Assembly (NCBI RefSeq): GCF_013116825.1
Contig: NZ_JABFNS010000015.1
Span: forward strand, 25,328 to 89,327
Reading direction: 5' to 3'
DNA from: Myxococcus xanthus
GTDB taxonomy: Bacteria; Myxococcota; Myxococcia; Myxococcales; Myxococcaceae
DNA: 64,000 nucleotides
Of the stretch, positions 12,201 through 22,100 are shown piece by piece. The position numbers and the translations under genes were made by a program. The stretch's first letter is position 1. Each line of letters starts with the position of its first letter. The notes under the pieces were generated by a model. The model did not search any database. It saw only the letters and a list, made by a program, of their open reading frames with translations, and was not told the DNA's origin.

Positions 12201-12827
12201 ATGGATTCGGATTCGCTCGAAGCACGGATGGCGCGGCTGGAGCGCAGTTGCCGGCGGTGGCAGGGGCTGACGTTCACCGCGCTCGCGTTGGCGGGACTGG
12301 GGCTGGGCGCGGCGGCGCTCCGGGGCGAAGACGTGTCCTCCGGGACGCTGGTGGCCTCCCGGCTGGTGCTCACGGACGCGCGCGGGCAGGCGCGGGCCAC
12401 GCTGGATACCGATGACCAGGGCAACGCGGGCCTGGTGCTGCGCGACGGCGAGGGCCGGCCCCGGGCGCTCCTGGGCGTGGGCGAGGACGGCTCGCCCCGG
12501 CTGCGCTTCTCCACCGCCGAGGGCCAGTCCCTGGCGGAGCTGATGGTGTACTCCGACGAGGCGCCGCGCCTGACGCTGTCCAAGCCCGGCGGCGGGGAGC
12601 TGTTCGCGGTGGGCCTTCAGGTGGATGGCTCGTCGCGGCTGGAGCTGTCGGACGCGGACGGACGGCCCCGGGCCATCCTGGGGGCGGACGAGCATGGCTC
12701 TCCCGGTCTGGTGCTGAGGGACCGCAAGGGGCTGCCCCGCGTGGCGCTCCGGGTGTCGCCGTCGGACGGCGCCAGCCTGGTGGTGGAAGGCCAGGACGGC
12801 GCGGTGTTCCGCGCGCCCGGCGGCTGA
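12201..12827 (+). CDS. Membrane-anchored repeat protein, 208 aa
   Basis: The ATG preceded by GCGAGGAGG gives a protein with a short N-terminal helix, one membrane segment (TFTALALAGLGLGAAAL, about 27-43) and a repetitive C-terminal domain. That domain repeats a pattern like G.PRA.LG.DE.GSP.L.L.D several times (RPRALLGVGEDGSPRLRF, RPRAILGADEHGSPGLVL), suggesting a beta-solenoid or stacked beta-hairpins. No enzymatic motif is visible. It is divergent from the M48 protease, with about 147 bases between starts. Confidence 0.65.
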   Translation: MDSDSLEARMARLERSCRRWQGLTFTALALAGLGLGAAALRGEDVSSGTLVASRLVLTDARGQARATLDTDDQGNAGLVLRDGEGRPRALLGVGEDGSPRLRFSTAEGQSLAELMVYSDEAPRLTLSKPGGGELFAVGLQVDGSSRLELSDADGRPRAILGADEHGSPGLVLRDRKGLPRVALRVSPSDGASLVVEGQDGAVFRAPGG

Positions 12828-12835
12828 GCCGAGCG

Positions 12836-13348
12836 CTACAGCGTGGGGGGCACCACCTTGTAGCCGCGCTGGAGCAGCGGGGACAGGCGGTCGGAGATGT
12901 CCCAGGACTCCACCACCTTGCCGTCGCGCAGCCGGTACAGGGAGTGTCCTCGCAGCAGGAGGGGCCGGGACTCACCGGTGTCGTCCACCTGCTTGGGGTC
13001 CGGTCCGGTGGCCTTCCAGTGCACGAGCACCAGGTCGCCGTCCGCCACCAGGTGGAGGATGTCGAACTTCAGCTCGGGGAACGTTTGGAAGCTGGCCTCC
13101 GCCTGCTGGCGGATGAAGGCGGGCCCCACCGCGTTGAGGGGCGCGCCCTGGGAGCGGTCCACGAAGTCCTCGGCGATGAACTCCGGGATGCGGTCCAGCT
13201 TGCGCAGGTTGTAGAGCTCCTCGGTGAGCTGCCGCACCCGCTGTTTGTTCTGGGCCTCCAGGGCGGCCGCGCGCTCCACGGGAGACATCGTGGCGCAGCC
13301 CGACAGCCACCCGAGGGCGCACAGCAGAATCGTCGTGTGTCGTGTCAT
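12836..13348 (-). CDS. SnoaL/NTF2-like lipoprotein
   Basis: A 170-aa protein with a lipoprotein signal (MTRHTTILLCALGWLSGC). The mature part fits the SnoaL-like NTF2 fold: helix ...RQLTEELYNLRKLDRIPEFIAEDFVDRS, then FPELKFDILHLVADGDLVLVHWKATG, then HSLYRLRDGKVVESWDI, the common pattern of polyketide cyclase-like and ester cyclase-like proteins. These bind small hydrophobic molecules, but no substrate can be named. The gene is convergent with the preceding gene (stops 9 bases apart). Confidence 0.7.
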   Translation of the reverse strand: MTRHTTILLCALGWLSGCATMSPVERAAALEAQNKQRVRQLTEELYNLRKLDRIPEFIAEDFVDRSQGAPLNAVGPAFIRQQAEASFQTFPELKFDILHLVADGDLVLVHWKATGPDPKQVDDTGESRPLLLRGHSLYRLRDGKVVESWDISDRLSPLLQRGYKVVPPTL

Positions 13349-13411
13349 GGCCCCACGATGCTGCGCATGGGGCAGGCAGGCGTGCAGTGCCGCCGGCCTC
13401 AAACGTTCACC

Positions 13412-15745
13412 TCATGGCGACAGGTGGCCCAATCCGATGGGCGCGGCGAGGCAGGTGTCCGGTACTCCAAACGCGTTCACCAGCGCCACCGCGTCCGGGC
13501 GGAGCTCGGCGCACAGCCGCGTCACCTCCTTGCGGATGGCCTTCACCTTGGCGCCCTCCAGCCACCCGTGCTCCTGGAACCAGCCGTTGGCGGACTCCAG
13601 GCAGGACAGGCCGTAGAGGTCGCACAGGCGCCCCAGCACCGTCTTCAACCCGGGGTCCTTCACGTCGGCCACGCCCTTGAGGAACTGCTCCAGCACCAGC
13701 CGCTCCACGTGGGCGTGCGCCAGCTCCAGCAGGTGGACCTGGACCTGGTTGAAGGCCTCGAAGGCCTCCACGCCCGCGCTCAGCCGCTTGCGCAGGCGCC
13801 GCGACACGGTGGCCAGCAGCTCGTCTTCACGGAAGCGCAGCGCGCGCAGGTGGTAGTCGTTGTCGCGCAGGTGGTCGCTGCCGGTGCGCCGCGCGGCGAA
13901 GGGGTTGCGGTCCACCACGGCGGTGGCCCGGTCCGCCAGCAGCTTCAGCACGGCGAAGACACGGTCGTCCTCGAAGCGCTGCCGGTAGCCGGTGAGCAGG
14001 CCCTTGGCGACCAGCTGCATCAGCACCGTGTTGTCACCCTCGAAGGTGGTGAACACGTCCGTGTCCGCCTTGAGCGCCGCCAGCCGGTTGGCTTCGAGGT
14101 AGCCCTGGCCGCCGCACGCCTCGCGCGCCTCCTGGAGGACGGACGTGGTGTGCCAGGTGCTGTAGGCCTTGAGGCCGGCCGCCAGCGACTCCACCTCGCG
14201 CGCGTCCTCCTCGGTGCGCCGCACGTAGCGCTCGACGAGGTGTTCGAGCGCGAAGTCCAGGGCGTACGTCTTGGCCAGGGGCACGAGCAGGCGCCGCTGG
14301 TGGGCCTGGTGGTCCAGCAGACGGAACTCCTGGTCGCCCGCGGGACCGAACTGGCGCCGCAGGTCGCCGTAGCGCACGGCGATGGTGAGGCCGCTCTTGG
14401 CCGCGCTCAGCGCCGCGGTGGCCACGCTCACCCGGCCCGCCACCAGCGTGCCCAGCATGGTGAAGAAGCGCTTGGAGTCGCCGGTGATGGCGCTGGTGTA
14501 TTCACCCTGCGCGTTCACCTGTCCGAAGCGGTCCAGCAGGTTCTCCCGCGGGACGCGGACGTGCTCGAACCAGATGCGGCCGTTGTCCACGCCATTGAGG
14601 CCCATCTTCTCGCCGCAGTCCTCGATGCGAATCCCGGGCAGCACCCTCCCAGCCGGGTCGCGCAGCGGCACCAGCAGCGCATGGACGCCCAGCGCCCGGC
14701 CGCCGACCTCGAGCTGCGCGAACACGGTGGCGATGCGCCCGTGCCGCGCGGCGTTGCCAATCCACTCCTTGCGCGCCGTCTCCGTCGGCGTGTGCACCAC
14801 GAACTCGCCAGCCTCCGCGTCGTAGCGGGCCACCGTCTCCACGTCCCGGACGTTGGAGCCGTGGCCCAGCTCGCTCATGGCGAAGCAGCCGGGCAGCTCC
14901 AGCGAGGCCACCTGGGGCAGGTACTTCCGGTGGTGCTCCTCGGTGCCGAGGAAGAGGATGCTGGCGCCGAAGAGGCCGAAGTGGACGCCGGCCTTGATGA
15001 CGAGGCTCAGGTCGAAATAGGCCAGCGTCTCGAAGGCGGTCACGAAGGCGCCCAGGTCCGCGCTCGTCTCATTGTTCTTGGGGAAGGCGATGCGCCCCAG
15101 CCCCTGGTCGGCCAGGGCCTTGAGCCAGGCGAGCACCTTGTCCTGGTACTTCGCGGTGTCGCGGGTGTCCGTGTAGCGGAAGGCCGGGTCCGCCAGCCAC
15201 TGCCGCACCTGGGCGCGTGTCTCCGGGTACGTCCGGTCCAGCACGGCGCGCAGCGCCTCCGGGGCGAAGGAGGTGGGCGTGCCCTCATGGGCGCGGCTGG
15301 GGGAGGCGGCGGGGACGAGCGAGCGGACGGCCTCGCTGCCGGAGACGCCCAGGGACGCCTCCAACTGCGCCAGCGCGCGCGTCAGCTCCGGCATGGGCGC
15401 GGGGAGGCCCTCGTCGCCGTTGCCCACCTGAGCGAGCCGCGCGCCCAGCTCGGCGAGGTTGTTGTGTTCGCTATGAGACAGGCGCTCGGCGGTGCGGCGG
15501 ATGTGCTCGCGCACCTGGGCCAGCTCACCGGGGCTGGGTGGCACCAGCGGGTCCAGCCAGCGCGCCAGCACGGTGTTGGCGCGCAGGTCCAGCCAGGGCT
15601 GCGCGCGGGCGGCGGAGCCCATGGCGCGAATCTCCTCCGGCGTGAGCTCCCCGTCCGTCCAGGCCACGTACAGCATGGGCACGAGCGGAGCGAGTCGGGG
15701 CAGGGACAGCAGCTCGTGGGCTGTCGGTCGGGTGTCATCCACCAT
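13412..15745 (-). CDS. Acyl-CoA oxidase/dehydrogenase-like flavoprotein
   Basis: A 777-aa protein starting at MVDDTRPTAHE. Residues about 1-150 are a helical domain (VAWTDGELTPEEIRAMGS resembles the TerB/DUF533 pattern). The rest is the acyl-CoA dehydrogenase/oxidase fold: FAMSELGHGSNV, VHTPTETARKEWIGNAA and GVDNGRIWFEHVRVPRENLLDRFG are typical of peroxisomal-type acyl-CoA oxidases, followed by the C-terminal helical bundle with CGGQGY and FEGDNTVLMQ. It would oxidise acyl-CoA to enoyl-CoA using FAD and probably O2. It fits the glyoxylate-shunt genes as part of fatty-acid use. Confidence 0.85.
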   Translation of the reverse strand: MVDDTRPTAHELLSLPRLAPLVPMLYVAWTDGELTPEEIRAMGSAARAQPWLDLRANTVLARWLDPLVPPSPGELAQVREHIRRTAERLSHSEHNNLAELGARLAQVGNGDEGLPAPMPELTRALAQLEASLGVSGSEAVRSLVPAASPSRAHEGTPTSFAPEALRAVLDRTYPETRAQVRQWLADPAFRYTDTRDTAKYQDKVLAWLKALADQGLGRIAFPKNNETSADLGAFVTAFETLAYFDLSLVIKAGVHFGLFGASILFLGTEEHHRKYLPQVASLELPGCFAMSELGHGSNVRDVETVARYDAEAGEFVVHTPTETARKEWIGNAARHGRIATVFAQLEVGGRALGVHALLVPLRDPAGRVLPGIRIEDCGEKMGLNGVDNGRIWFEHVRVPRENLLDRFGQVNAQGEYTSAITGDSKRFFTMLGTLVAGRVSVATAALSAAKSGLTIAVRYGDLRRQFGPAGDQEFRLLDHQAHQRRLLVPLAKTYALDFALEHLVERYVRRTEEDAREVESLAAGLKAYSTWHTTSVLQEAREACGGQGYLEANRLAALKADTDVFTTFEGDNTVLMQLVAKGLLTGYRQRFEDDRVFAVLKLLADRATAVVDRNPFAARRTGSDHLRDNDYHLRALRFREDELLATVSRRLRKRLSAGVEAFEAFNQVQVHLLELAHAHVERLVLEQFLKGVADVKDPGLKTVLGRLCDLYGLSCLESANGWFQEHGWLEGAKVKAIRKEVTRLCAELRPDAVALVNAFGVPDTCLAAPIGLGHLSP

Positions 15746-15886
15746 GGTCGGCGCTCCTGGAGGCTCGAGGACGGGCGCAGTGTGGCCAGCATGCCGCCGC
15801 GCGGCAACGGGAAGCACGCGTTGGGCCCAAGGCAGGCGGGCAGGCGCGGCATTCCAAGCGGAGGGAGGCGTCCCTAGCTTGCCCGT

Positions 15887-17161
15887 ATGGATGAAATGCA
15901 GGAGCTGGAGGCGCTGATTCCCAAGCCCGGGGCGCTGGGCTTCTCGGGCAGCGCGGAGCGTGCGCGACATGAGATGCACGGGCCCTTCACGCTGCCGCCG
16001 GGGCCGGAGGCCTTCTCCTTCGCGCTGTACCAGTCCACGGGCGTGGGGCTGATTCCCGGACACGCGCTGGAGCTGCTGGAGAACGGCGCGGTCTTCGAGC
16101 GCATGCTGGCGGACATCCGCGCCGCCCAGAGCAGCGTCCATGTCCTGGTGTACATCTGGCGGCCCTGTGAGCTGTCGGACCGTGTGGTGGAGGCGCTGGT
16201 GGAGCGCGCCCGGGCGGGCGTGGCGTGCCGCGTGGTGGTGGACCCGGTGGGCAGCGAGGAGATTCGCGGCGACCGTGACTTCGACCAGAAGGTGGAGAAG
16301 GTGCTCACGGACGCTGGGGTGGAGGTCCACTACTTCCGGCTCCTGGCGGGCAAGGTGCTGGGCCGTCTGCTGGGGCGCAGTCACCAGAAGCTCGTCATCG
16401 TCGACGGGCGCGTTGGCTACACGGGCGGCTTCGGCATCTGGAAGGTGTGGGAAGGCGACGGCCTGAAGCCGGACGAGTGGCGCGACACGCACATCCGCGT
16501 GGAGGGCCCCGAGGTGCGCCGGATGCAGTTGTCGTTCTCCCGTCACTGGCAGGAGTCGGGTGGCGGGTTGATTCCACCGAGCGCCTTTCCGGAAGCGGAA
16601 CCCGCGGGCCCCTGCGCCGCGGGCTTCATCGACAGCGCGGGCAAGCTGGGCCTCACCGACGCGGAGCGAATGATTCGCATCGTGATTGGCGCCGCGCGTG
16701 AGCGCATCTGGATTGCCAACGCGTACTTCTCACCGCCCAACGCGATTCTGGAGCAGTTGGAGGAGAAGTGCCGTCAGGGCGTGGAGATTCGCGTCCTGGG
16801 GCCGGGGCCCAACCATGACGTGCCCATCATGAGGGCGTCCCAGCGCTCGACGTACGAGCGACTGCTGGCCGCGGGCGTGCGCATCTGGGAGTACCAGCCG
16901 TCGATGCTGCACTCGAAGACGCTGCTCGTGGACGACTGGCTCGCCGTGGTGGGCTCCACCAACATGGACTCGCTGTCGCTCAACAAGCTGAAGGAGGGCT
17001 CGCTCGTCATCCACGACGCGTCCTTCGTCCGCAAGCTGGCGCGGTGCTGGGCCAGGGACCTGCGGCACTCGAAGGAAATCACGCTGGAGAATGGGGGCCG
17101 CACCAATCCCTGGCGGCGGCTGGCCCGCCGGGCGACGCAGCTCGTGGGACAGGACCGGTAG
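15887..17161 (+). CDS. Phospholipase D family / cardiolipin synthase-like
   Basis: A 424-aa protein with two HxK(x)4D motifs, HQKLVIVDG (about 167-175) and HSKTLLVDD (about 342-350), the paired catalytic sites of the phospholipase D superfamily. STNMDSLSLNKLKE after the second motif is typical of bacterial cardiolipin synthases. There are no clear N-terminal membrane helices, as in ClsB/YbhO-type enzymes. It would join or exchange phospholipid head groups. Its last 15 codons and the stop are copied about 10.5 kb downstream, marking the left border of an apparent insertion. Confidence 0.9.
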   Translation: MDEMQELEALIPKPGALGFSGSAERARHEMHGPFTLPPGPEAFSFALYQSTGVGLIPGHALELLENGAVFERMLADIRAAQSSVHVLVYIWRPCELSDRVVEALVERARAGVACRVVVDPVGSEEIRGDRDFDQKVEKVLTDAGVEVHYFRLLAGKVLGRLLGRSHQKLVIVDGRVGYTGGFGIWKVWEGDGLKPDEWRDTHIRVEGPEVRRMQLSFSRHWQESGGGLIPPSAFPEAEPAGPCAAGFIDSAGKLGLTDAERMIRIVIGAARERIWIANAYFSPPNAILEQLEEKCRQGVEIRVLGPGPNHDVPIMRASQRSTYERLLAAGVRIWEYQPSMLHSKTLLVDDWLAVVGSTNMDSLSLNKLKEGSLVIHDASFVRKLARCWARDLRHSKEITLENGGRTNPWRRLARRATQLVGQDR

Positions 17162-17163
17162 CG
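17115..17163 (+). repeat. 49-bp direct repeat, left copy (island boundary)
   Basis: Covers the last codons of the phospholipase D gene (coding RLARRATQLVGQDR) plus its stop and two more bases. The same 49 bases, with one A/G difference, occur at 27653-27701. The copies are in direct orientation and enclose 10.5 kb of accessory genes. Confidence 0.9.
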
Positions 17164-17196
17164 AGGGGAACAGCCGCCGGTTGAGCTCCCCTCGCT
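17160..17196 (+). terminator. Hairpin after phospholipase D gene
   Basis: AGCGAGGGGA and TCCCCTCGCT form a 10-bp stem with a 17-base loop, starting at the stop codon. No T tract follows. Part of the loop resembles endonuclease III coding sequence found at 27797-27823. Confidence 0.5.
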
Positions 17197-17215
17197 GGCC
17201 CTGAGTCCGCGTGCC

Positions 17216-18784
17216 CTACTTGCCCTTGGCGAGAATCGCACCGAGGCTGGGGTCGAACCAGGCGACGCGGTTGGGCCCCACGGCAAGGCTCGTGATGTTG
17301 CCGTACCTGACGGCAAACGCTAGCGCCCACTGGCTCCCTCCTACCGGGAGCCGGAGGATGTCGTATGGACTCAGGTTCTCCGCGATGAAGAGGTCCGTTC
17401 CGTCGCTGGCGATACCCGTGGTGGAGTTCGACGAATTCCAGAAGGATGAAGCAGGGCCGCCGGGCTTGGCTGCCTTCACGATGGTGCCGCCCGGCACCAT
17501 CCAGTAGAGATGATGACCATCCACTGCAAGGGGGCCAGCCAGGGCCGTCGTATAGAGAATGGCAGGCGTGCCGCCCTGGACCGGCATGTGGAGGATGGAG
17601 CCTCCCTGGGTCCAGAAGAGTTCCGCGCCATCCGTGACGAGCTGGCCAATCCCCGATAGCCCCGAGGCCAGGGAGGTGATGCTCCCGCCATTGACGGGCA
17701 TCTTGAAGATGGTCGTGCCGTTCTCGACCCAGTAGACAAACGTGGCATCCGTGGTCACGGCGCTCGGGTTTTCGCGGCCGGAGGCGAGCACCTGCGCTCT
17801 ACCCGTGGAGAGCGACGCCTTCATCACCTGGCCGTCGGTTCGTTTCTCGACCCAGTACACGCTCGTGGTGTCCGCGGCCATGCCCGCCACATCCGTTCGC
17901 CCGTCGATGACCACGTGCTCCGTGCCAGGCGCCATCACGGTATCTGGGCCGGCCTGGTAGCTGGCGGTGAGGGCATTCGACGACAGCGCAGCGCCGTGAA
18001 CGCGGAACTCGGAGATCGAGCCCTTGAAGAATGGATCCGCGGAATAGGCGGAACGACCCAACCACGCATTCGCGAGCGTGCCCAGGCTCGCCGGAGTGAG
18101 CGCGGTAGGGGTGGTGGTCTGAGCCACCTGCACGCCGTCGATGTACAGGCGGTTGACCCTCGCGACGCTGTCCATGGTCACTGCGACGTGCGTGAGCGCG
18201 CCCATTGGGAACTTGATCGCACTGGTGGCCTGCTCCTCTCCACTGATGGCCGGGCTGAAGATGCTGAAGCGTGGCGTATTGACCGCCGGCCCCGAATCGA
18301 AGCCACCATTGCGCGGGGTGAGAACCAGGGACTTGTACCAAACGCCATCGTTGAAGTCGAAGATGCGCGCCCACGTCTGCCCCGAGGCGGAATCCCACTT
18401 CACCCACGCCTCGAAGGTCGCATCCTGGAGGCTGGCGAGGGTCCCGGTGATGGGCAGGTTCACATAGGCCCCCGCTCCGTTCAGAATCACCTCGCCATTG
18501 ACGGTCGTGGCACCCCCCTCGAGCGTGGCATGCGCCGCGCTCACCGAGTCGGTCCCGCCGGCGGTGAAGCTGTAGCGGTGGAGGAGGCTCGAGCCGCCCA
18601 TCGTCAGGCCCGCACGCGAACTGCTCAACGCGTCTTGCTCGAGCTGGAGTTGCTGCTCGGGCGTGCACCCCACCAGACCGAGGACTCCCGCCAACATGGC
18701 GGAGACCTTCGTGGCCTGGCGGAGTGCGTCCCACCCTCCGCGCGGCTTGGAGTTTCGTGAGCTGAATTCGGACATGGTTCTCAT
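17216..18784 (-). CDS. Lipoprotein with LamG-like domain and propeller-like repeats
   Basis: A 522-aa protein with a lipoprotein signal ending GVLGLVGC (Cys40). Residues about 60-250 read as a LamG/concanavalin-like lectin domain: DATFEAWVKWDS, ALTHVAVTMDS, NRLYIDGVQVA and GSISEFRVHGAALS are the classic strands. Residues about 265-520 carry repeated blades with the pattern V.YWVE...I.K.P..GG....LASG, similar to DUF5050/TolB-like beta-propellers. Both domains suggest binding to polysaccharide or protein at the cell surface. It lies at the left end of the apparent island, and a sigma54-type promoter is placed about 70-85 bases upstream of the start. Confidence 0.75.
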   Translation of the reverse strand: MRTMSEFSSRNSKPRGGWDALRQATKVSAMLAGVLGLVGCTPEQQLQLEQDALSSSRAGLTMGGSSLLHRYSFTAGGTDSVSAAHATLEGGATTVNGEVILNGAGAYVNLPITGTLASLQDATFEAWVKWDSASGQTWARIFDFNDGVWYKSLVLTPRNGGFDSGPAVNTPRFSIFSPAISGEEQATSAIKFPMGALTHVAVTMDSVARVNRLYIDGVQVAQTTTPTALTPASLGTLANAWLGRSAYSADPFFKGSISEFRVHGAALSSNALTASYQAGPDTVMAPGTEHVVIDGRTDVAGMAADTTSVYWVEKRTDGQVMKASLSTGRAQVLASGRENPSAVTTDATFVYWVENGTTIFKMPVNGGSITSLASGLSGIGQLVTDGAELFWTQGGSILHMPVQGGTPAILYTTALAGPLAVDGHHLYWMVPGGTIVKAAKPGGPASSFWNSSNSTTGIASDGTDLFIAENLSPYDILRLPVGGSQWALAFAVRYGNITSLAVGPNRVAWFDPSLGAILAKGK

Positions 18785-18852
18785 GGCTTTCACCTGAAGA
18801 GGGGCGAGGGAGCGGCAATGCGTGGTGGAATCACCAGGCGCGAGTCTGTGTT

Positions 18853-18868
18853 TGCACCTCTCGTGCCC
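18853..18868 (-). promoter_or_regulatory. Putative sigma54 (-24/-12) promoter of the LamG lipoprotein gene
   Basis: On the minus strand the bases read GGGCACGAGAGGTGCA. GG and GC are exactly 10 bases apart, as in the consensus TGGCACG-N4-TTGC. It shares GGCACGAG with the element before the pore-former gene. The lipoprotein start is about 70 bases downstream. Confidence 0.6.
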
Positions 18869-18976
18869 ACTCGAGCTTCGCTTCCGAATCGGACTGCTCA
18901 CGCTTCCATCAAGGGGCGTGGCGCGTCTCCGCCATCGCACGCGTTGGTAGGGTGATTGCGCCCCAGGGGAATGTCT

Positions 18977-19009
18977 CGACAGTCCGGCGACATGCCGGCG
19001 ACATGCCGC
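18977..19009 (+). repeat. Three tandem 11-bp repeats, possible activator sites
   Basis: CGACAGTCCGG, CGACATGCCGG and CGACATGCCGC follow one another without gaps. They lie about 110-155 bases upstream of the sigma54-like promoter of the lipoprotein gene. The same 11-mer occurs twice in tandem at 22942-22963, upstream of the other sigma54-like promoter. Confidence 0.75.
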
Positions 19010-19039
19010 GAGCACTCCTTGGCTCGAAGCGGAGCCCGT

Positions 19040-19058
19040 GTCTCTTCTGAGAAGAGAC
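19040..19058. promoter_or_regulatory. Perfect 19-bp palindrome upstream of kinase gene
   Basis: GTCTCTTCTGAGAAGAGAC is a 9-1-9 inverted repeat 90 bases before the kinase start. Its length and symmetry fit an operator for a dimeric regulator; it is short for a terminator and has no T tract. Confidence 0.45.
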
Positions 19059-19148
19059 CTCGTGATATAGGAACGACCGGGGAGCGCGGGGCCCTTCAAC
19101 TGAGACGGCCGCTGGCTTTGCGCGCCGCTCTCTTTGAGGTGCCCATCA

Positions 19149-22100
19149 ATGAATCGTGACGATGAGACGGAGATCTGGCTCGCGATTGACGAGGGGATCC
19201 TGTCCCGCGAGGAGGCGGCGGACCTGCTTCAGGATGCGCGACGCCTGGGACGAAGCCCGCTGAAGTTGCTTCAGGAGCGGGGCCGGGTTTCGGAAGAGAC
19301 ACTTGCCTCTCTGATGCGGGAGAACCTTGTCCTGGAGGAGCGCCCGTCAGGTGAGCAGCCCTCTCCCGAGCAGACCGTTACGGTCGACCCGGTCCGGGCT
19401 GAACAGGCATTGGCCCCGGGGGACGCCGACGTCCCTGCTTTCCCGCTCCCCGGGTGGGAGCGATACCAACCCGTGCGGTTCCTGGGACAGGGCGGAATGG
19501 GTCGTGTGTTCCTGGCCTGGGATCCACGGCTGCGCCGACAGGTCGCCCTCAAGTTCGTCCGCGACGAGGAATCGCATACCCGCCGCTTCGTTTCCGAGGC
19601 CCGTGCCCAGGCCAAAGTGAAGCACGAGCGCGTATGCCAAGTGTATGAGGTGGGCCACGTCGGGGGGAAGGTCTTCATCGCCATGCAGTACATCGACGGC
19701 CAGTCGCTCAGCGCCCAGGTTCGCTCGCTCACCATCGAGCAGAAGGCACTGGTGATGCGCGAGGCTGCTCTGGGTGTTCATGCGGCCCACCGCGTCGGGC
19801 TCATCCACCGGGACATCAAGCCTTCCAACATCATGGTGGAGTCCTCCGACGACGGGACTCCCAGGCCCTATGTGATGGACTTCGGTCTTGCGCGTGAATG
19901 GAACGAGTCCGTCACGGCCAGCGGCGCTGTCTTGGGGACGCCGCACTACATGGCCCCGGAACAGGCTCGCGGAGAGGTGAGCGGGCTCGACCGCCGCGCG
20001 GATGTCTACAGCCTGGGGGCCACCCTCTACTTCCTCCTCACCGGCGAGGTCCCCATCCCTGGGGCCAATGGCCTGGAAGTGCTCAACAGCATCGCCACCG
20101 AGGAGCCGCGCGCGCCGCGCCTGCTTGCTCCAGGACTCCCGGCGGACCTGGAGGCCATTGCCCTCAAGTGTCTGGAGAAGGATCGCGACGCCCGTTACGA
20201 CTCGGCGCGTGCGTTGGCGGATGACCTGGAGCGTTTCCTGGGCGGCGAGCCGGTGCTGGCACGCACGAGCTTCGCGTACTCCCTGCGCAAGCGCCTGCGC
20301 AAACACCGGCTCCTGGCCACGGTGGGCGCCGCCGCGCTGGTCACGGCGGGAGGGGCCCTCGGTTGGGGCATCCGGGCCCGCCAGGAGGCCGCCGAGCGTG
20401 AGCGAATCGTCCAGCGATTCACCGAGCTGGTGGAGGGCATCGAGTCCAGGGGCCGCTACTCCGCGCTCTCGCGGCTGCATGACATCCGGCAGGACCGCCG
20501 GGCACTCCAGGCCCAGATGGCCGAACTGGAGGCGGAGATCCAGCGCTCCGGTCCGCAGGCGCTGGGCCCTGGGCACCATGCGCTGGGGCGTGGCCACCTC
20601 GCGCTCGGAGACGAGGCGAAGGCCCTGGAGTTCTTGGAGTCCTCCTGGCGCAATGGTTTTCGCTCGCCCCGGGCCGCGTATGCGCTCGCGCTGGTGAGCG
20701 GGCGGCGCTATCAGCAGCAACTCCTGGAGGCGCAGCGGATCCGTGTGCCGGCGCTGCGGGAGGCCGCGACGCGTGAAGCGGAGCGCCTCTACCGGGATCC
20801 GGCGCTCGCGTGGTTCAAGCAGAGTGAAGGCGCTCAGGTGCCCTCGAGGGAATACGTGGCGGCGCTGGTCGCCTTCTACGAGGGCCGCTTCGATGACGCC
20901 CTGCTCCTGGCGGAGCGCGCTGCCAGCGAGCTGCCCTGGTTTCATGAGCTGCCCATGCTGCGCGGGGACGTCCATGCGGCACAGGCTTTCAAACGCTGGA
21001 ACGGGGGAGACCCCGAGGGAGCCCGAGCGAGCTTCGAAGCCGGTCGCAAGGCCTACGCCGCCGCCATCGCCACCGCTGAAAGCGACCCCGCCGTCTACCG
21101 GTCCCTGGCCTTGCTCGAAAACGATGCGATGGTCATGGAGCTGTATGGCAGGGGGGATGTGATGCCTGCGTACCACCGTTCCCTGGACGCGCTCTCCCGT
21201 TGTCTCACCATTGCTCCGGACGACGCCCAGTGTCTGATTCGCATGGCGCGCGCGCACCACCGCCTGGCCGAGCACCGGCTCACCCATGGGGGCGATGGGG
21301 AGGAGCCTCTCGCGAAGGCGCTGGAGGCAGCGCGGCGTGCCCTCTTGGTGGAGCCCGGGCTTCCGGCGGCCACATTCAACCTGGCTCGGAGCACCTGGCT
21401 CCAAGCGCGCTATCAAATCGAGAGGGGCGAGGACCCACGCGCGCTGCTCGGAGAAGCCTCCGCGTTGTTCGCGAGCATCGGCGTGGCGCACCGGGACCGC
21501 GCCTACCACGGCGATTCAGGTCTCGTCTTCACGACGTGGGCGGACTACGAGGAGCAGCTCGGGAGGGATTCCGGGGGGAACAGGGACAAAGCCATCCGTG
21601 CCTACGAGGCGGCCATCGCCTTGGACAATCGTGTCCCCGAGGACTGGATCAACCTGGGGCGTGCGTTTTTTTCACGGGCTTCCCGTCCACTCAATGCGGA
21701 GGCGGAGCAGGACCTGCGGCGGGCGGCGGCGGCACTCGAGGAGGCTCGGGCCCTCAACCCCCAGCATATGGCGCTGTACTTCTATGCGGGGCAGGTCGAC
21801 GAGCAGTTGGCTCGGCGGCGGGGTCGTCGCGGCGAGGATCCGCGACCCGTCCTGGCGCATGCATTGGAGCAGTATCAGCGTGGCATTGAAATCAACCGCC
21901 GGATCCCCAACTTCCATAACGGAATGGGCGTGGTGCACTTGCTGCGGGCCGAGGATTCCTGGAACCGGGGTGAGGATCCCCTGCCCGCGCTGGAGCAGGC
22001 TCGGACGTGCTTCGAACAGGCCATCGCTGTCGCGCCCGGACAGGGCTTTGCCTATGCGAACCTGGGCTCTCTCTTCGTCCGGCGCGCGCACTACCTGCTC

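Larger units (their letters stand above)
18785..19148. other. Divergent regulatory region between LamG lipoprotein and kinase genes
   Basis: This 364-base stretch has no gene. It contains a sigma54-like promoter facing the lipoprotein gene (18853-18868), three 11-bp tandem repeats (18977-19009) and a perfect 9-1-9 palindrome (19040-19058). A second weaker GG-N10-GC match (TGGTAGGGTGATTGC, 18945-18959) faces the kinase gene but has a poor -24 element. Confidence 0.6.

Noticed and set aside
12944..15877. A 977-codon plus-strand open frame across the acyl-CoA oxidase-like gene
   Set aside because: Antisense to a clear flavoenzyme; composition is typical of a shadow frame.
18945..18959. TGGTAGGGTGATTGC as a sigma54 promoter for the kinase gene
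   Set aside because: Spacing fits but the -24 half is poor, the start codon is about 190 bases away, and the 11-mers would lie downstream of it.
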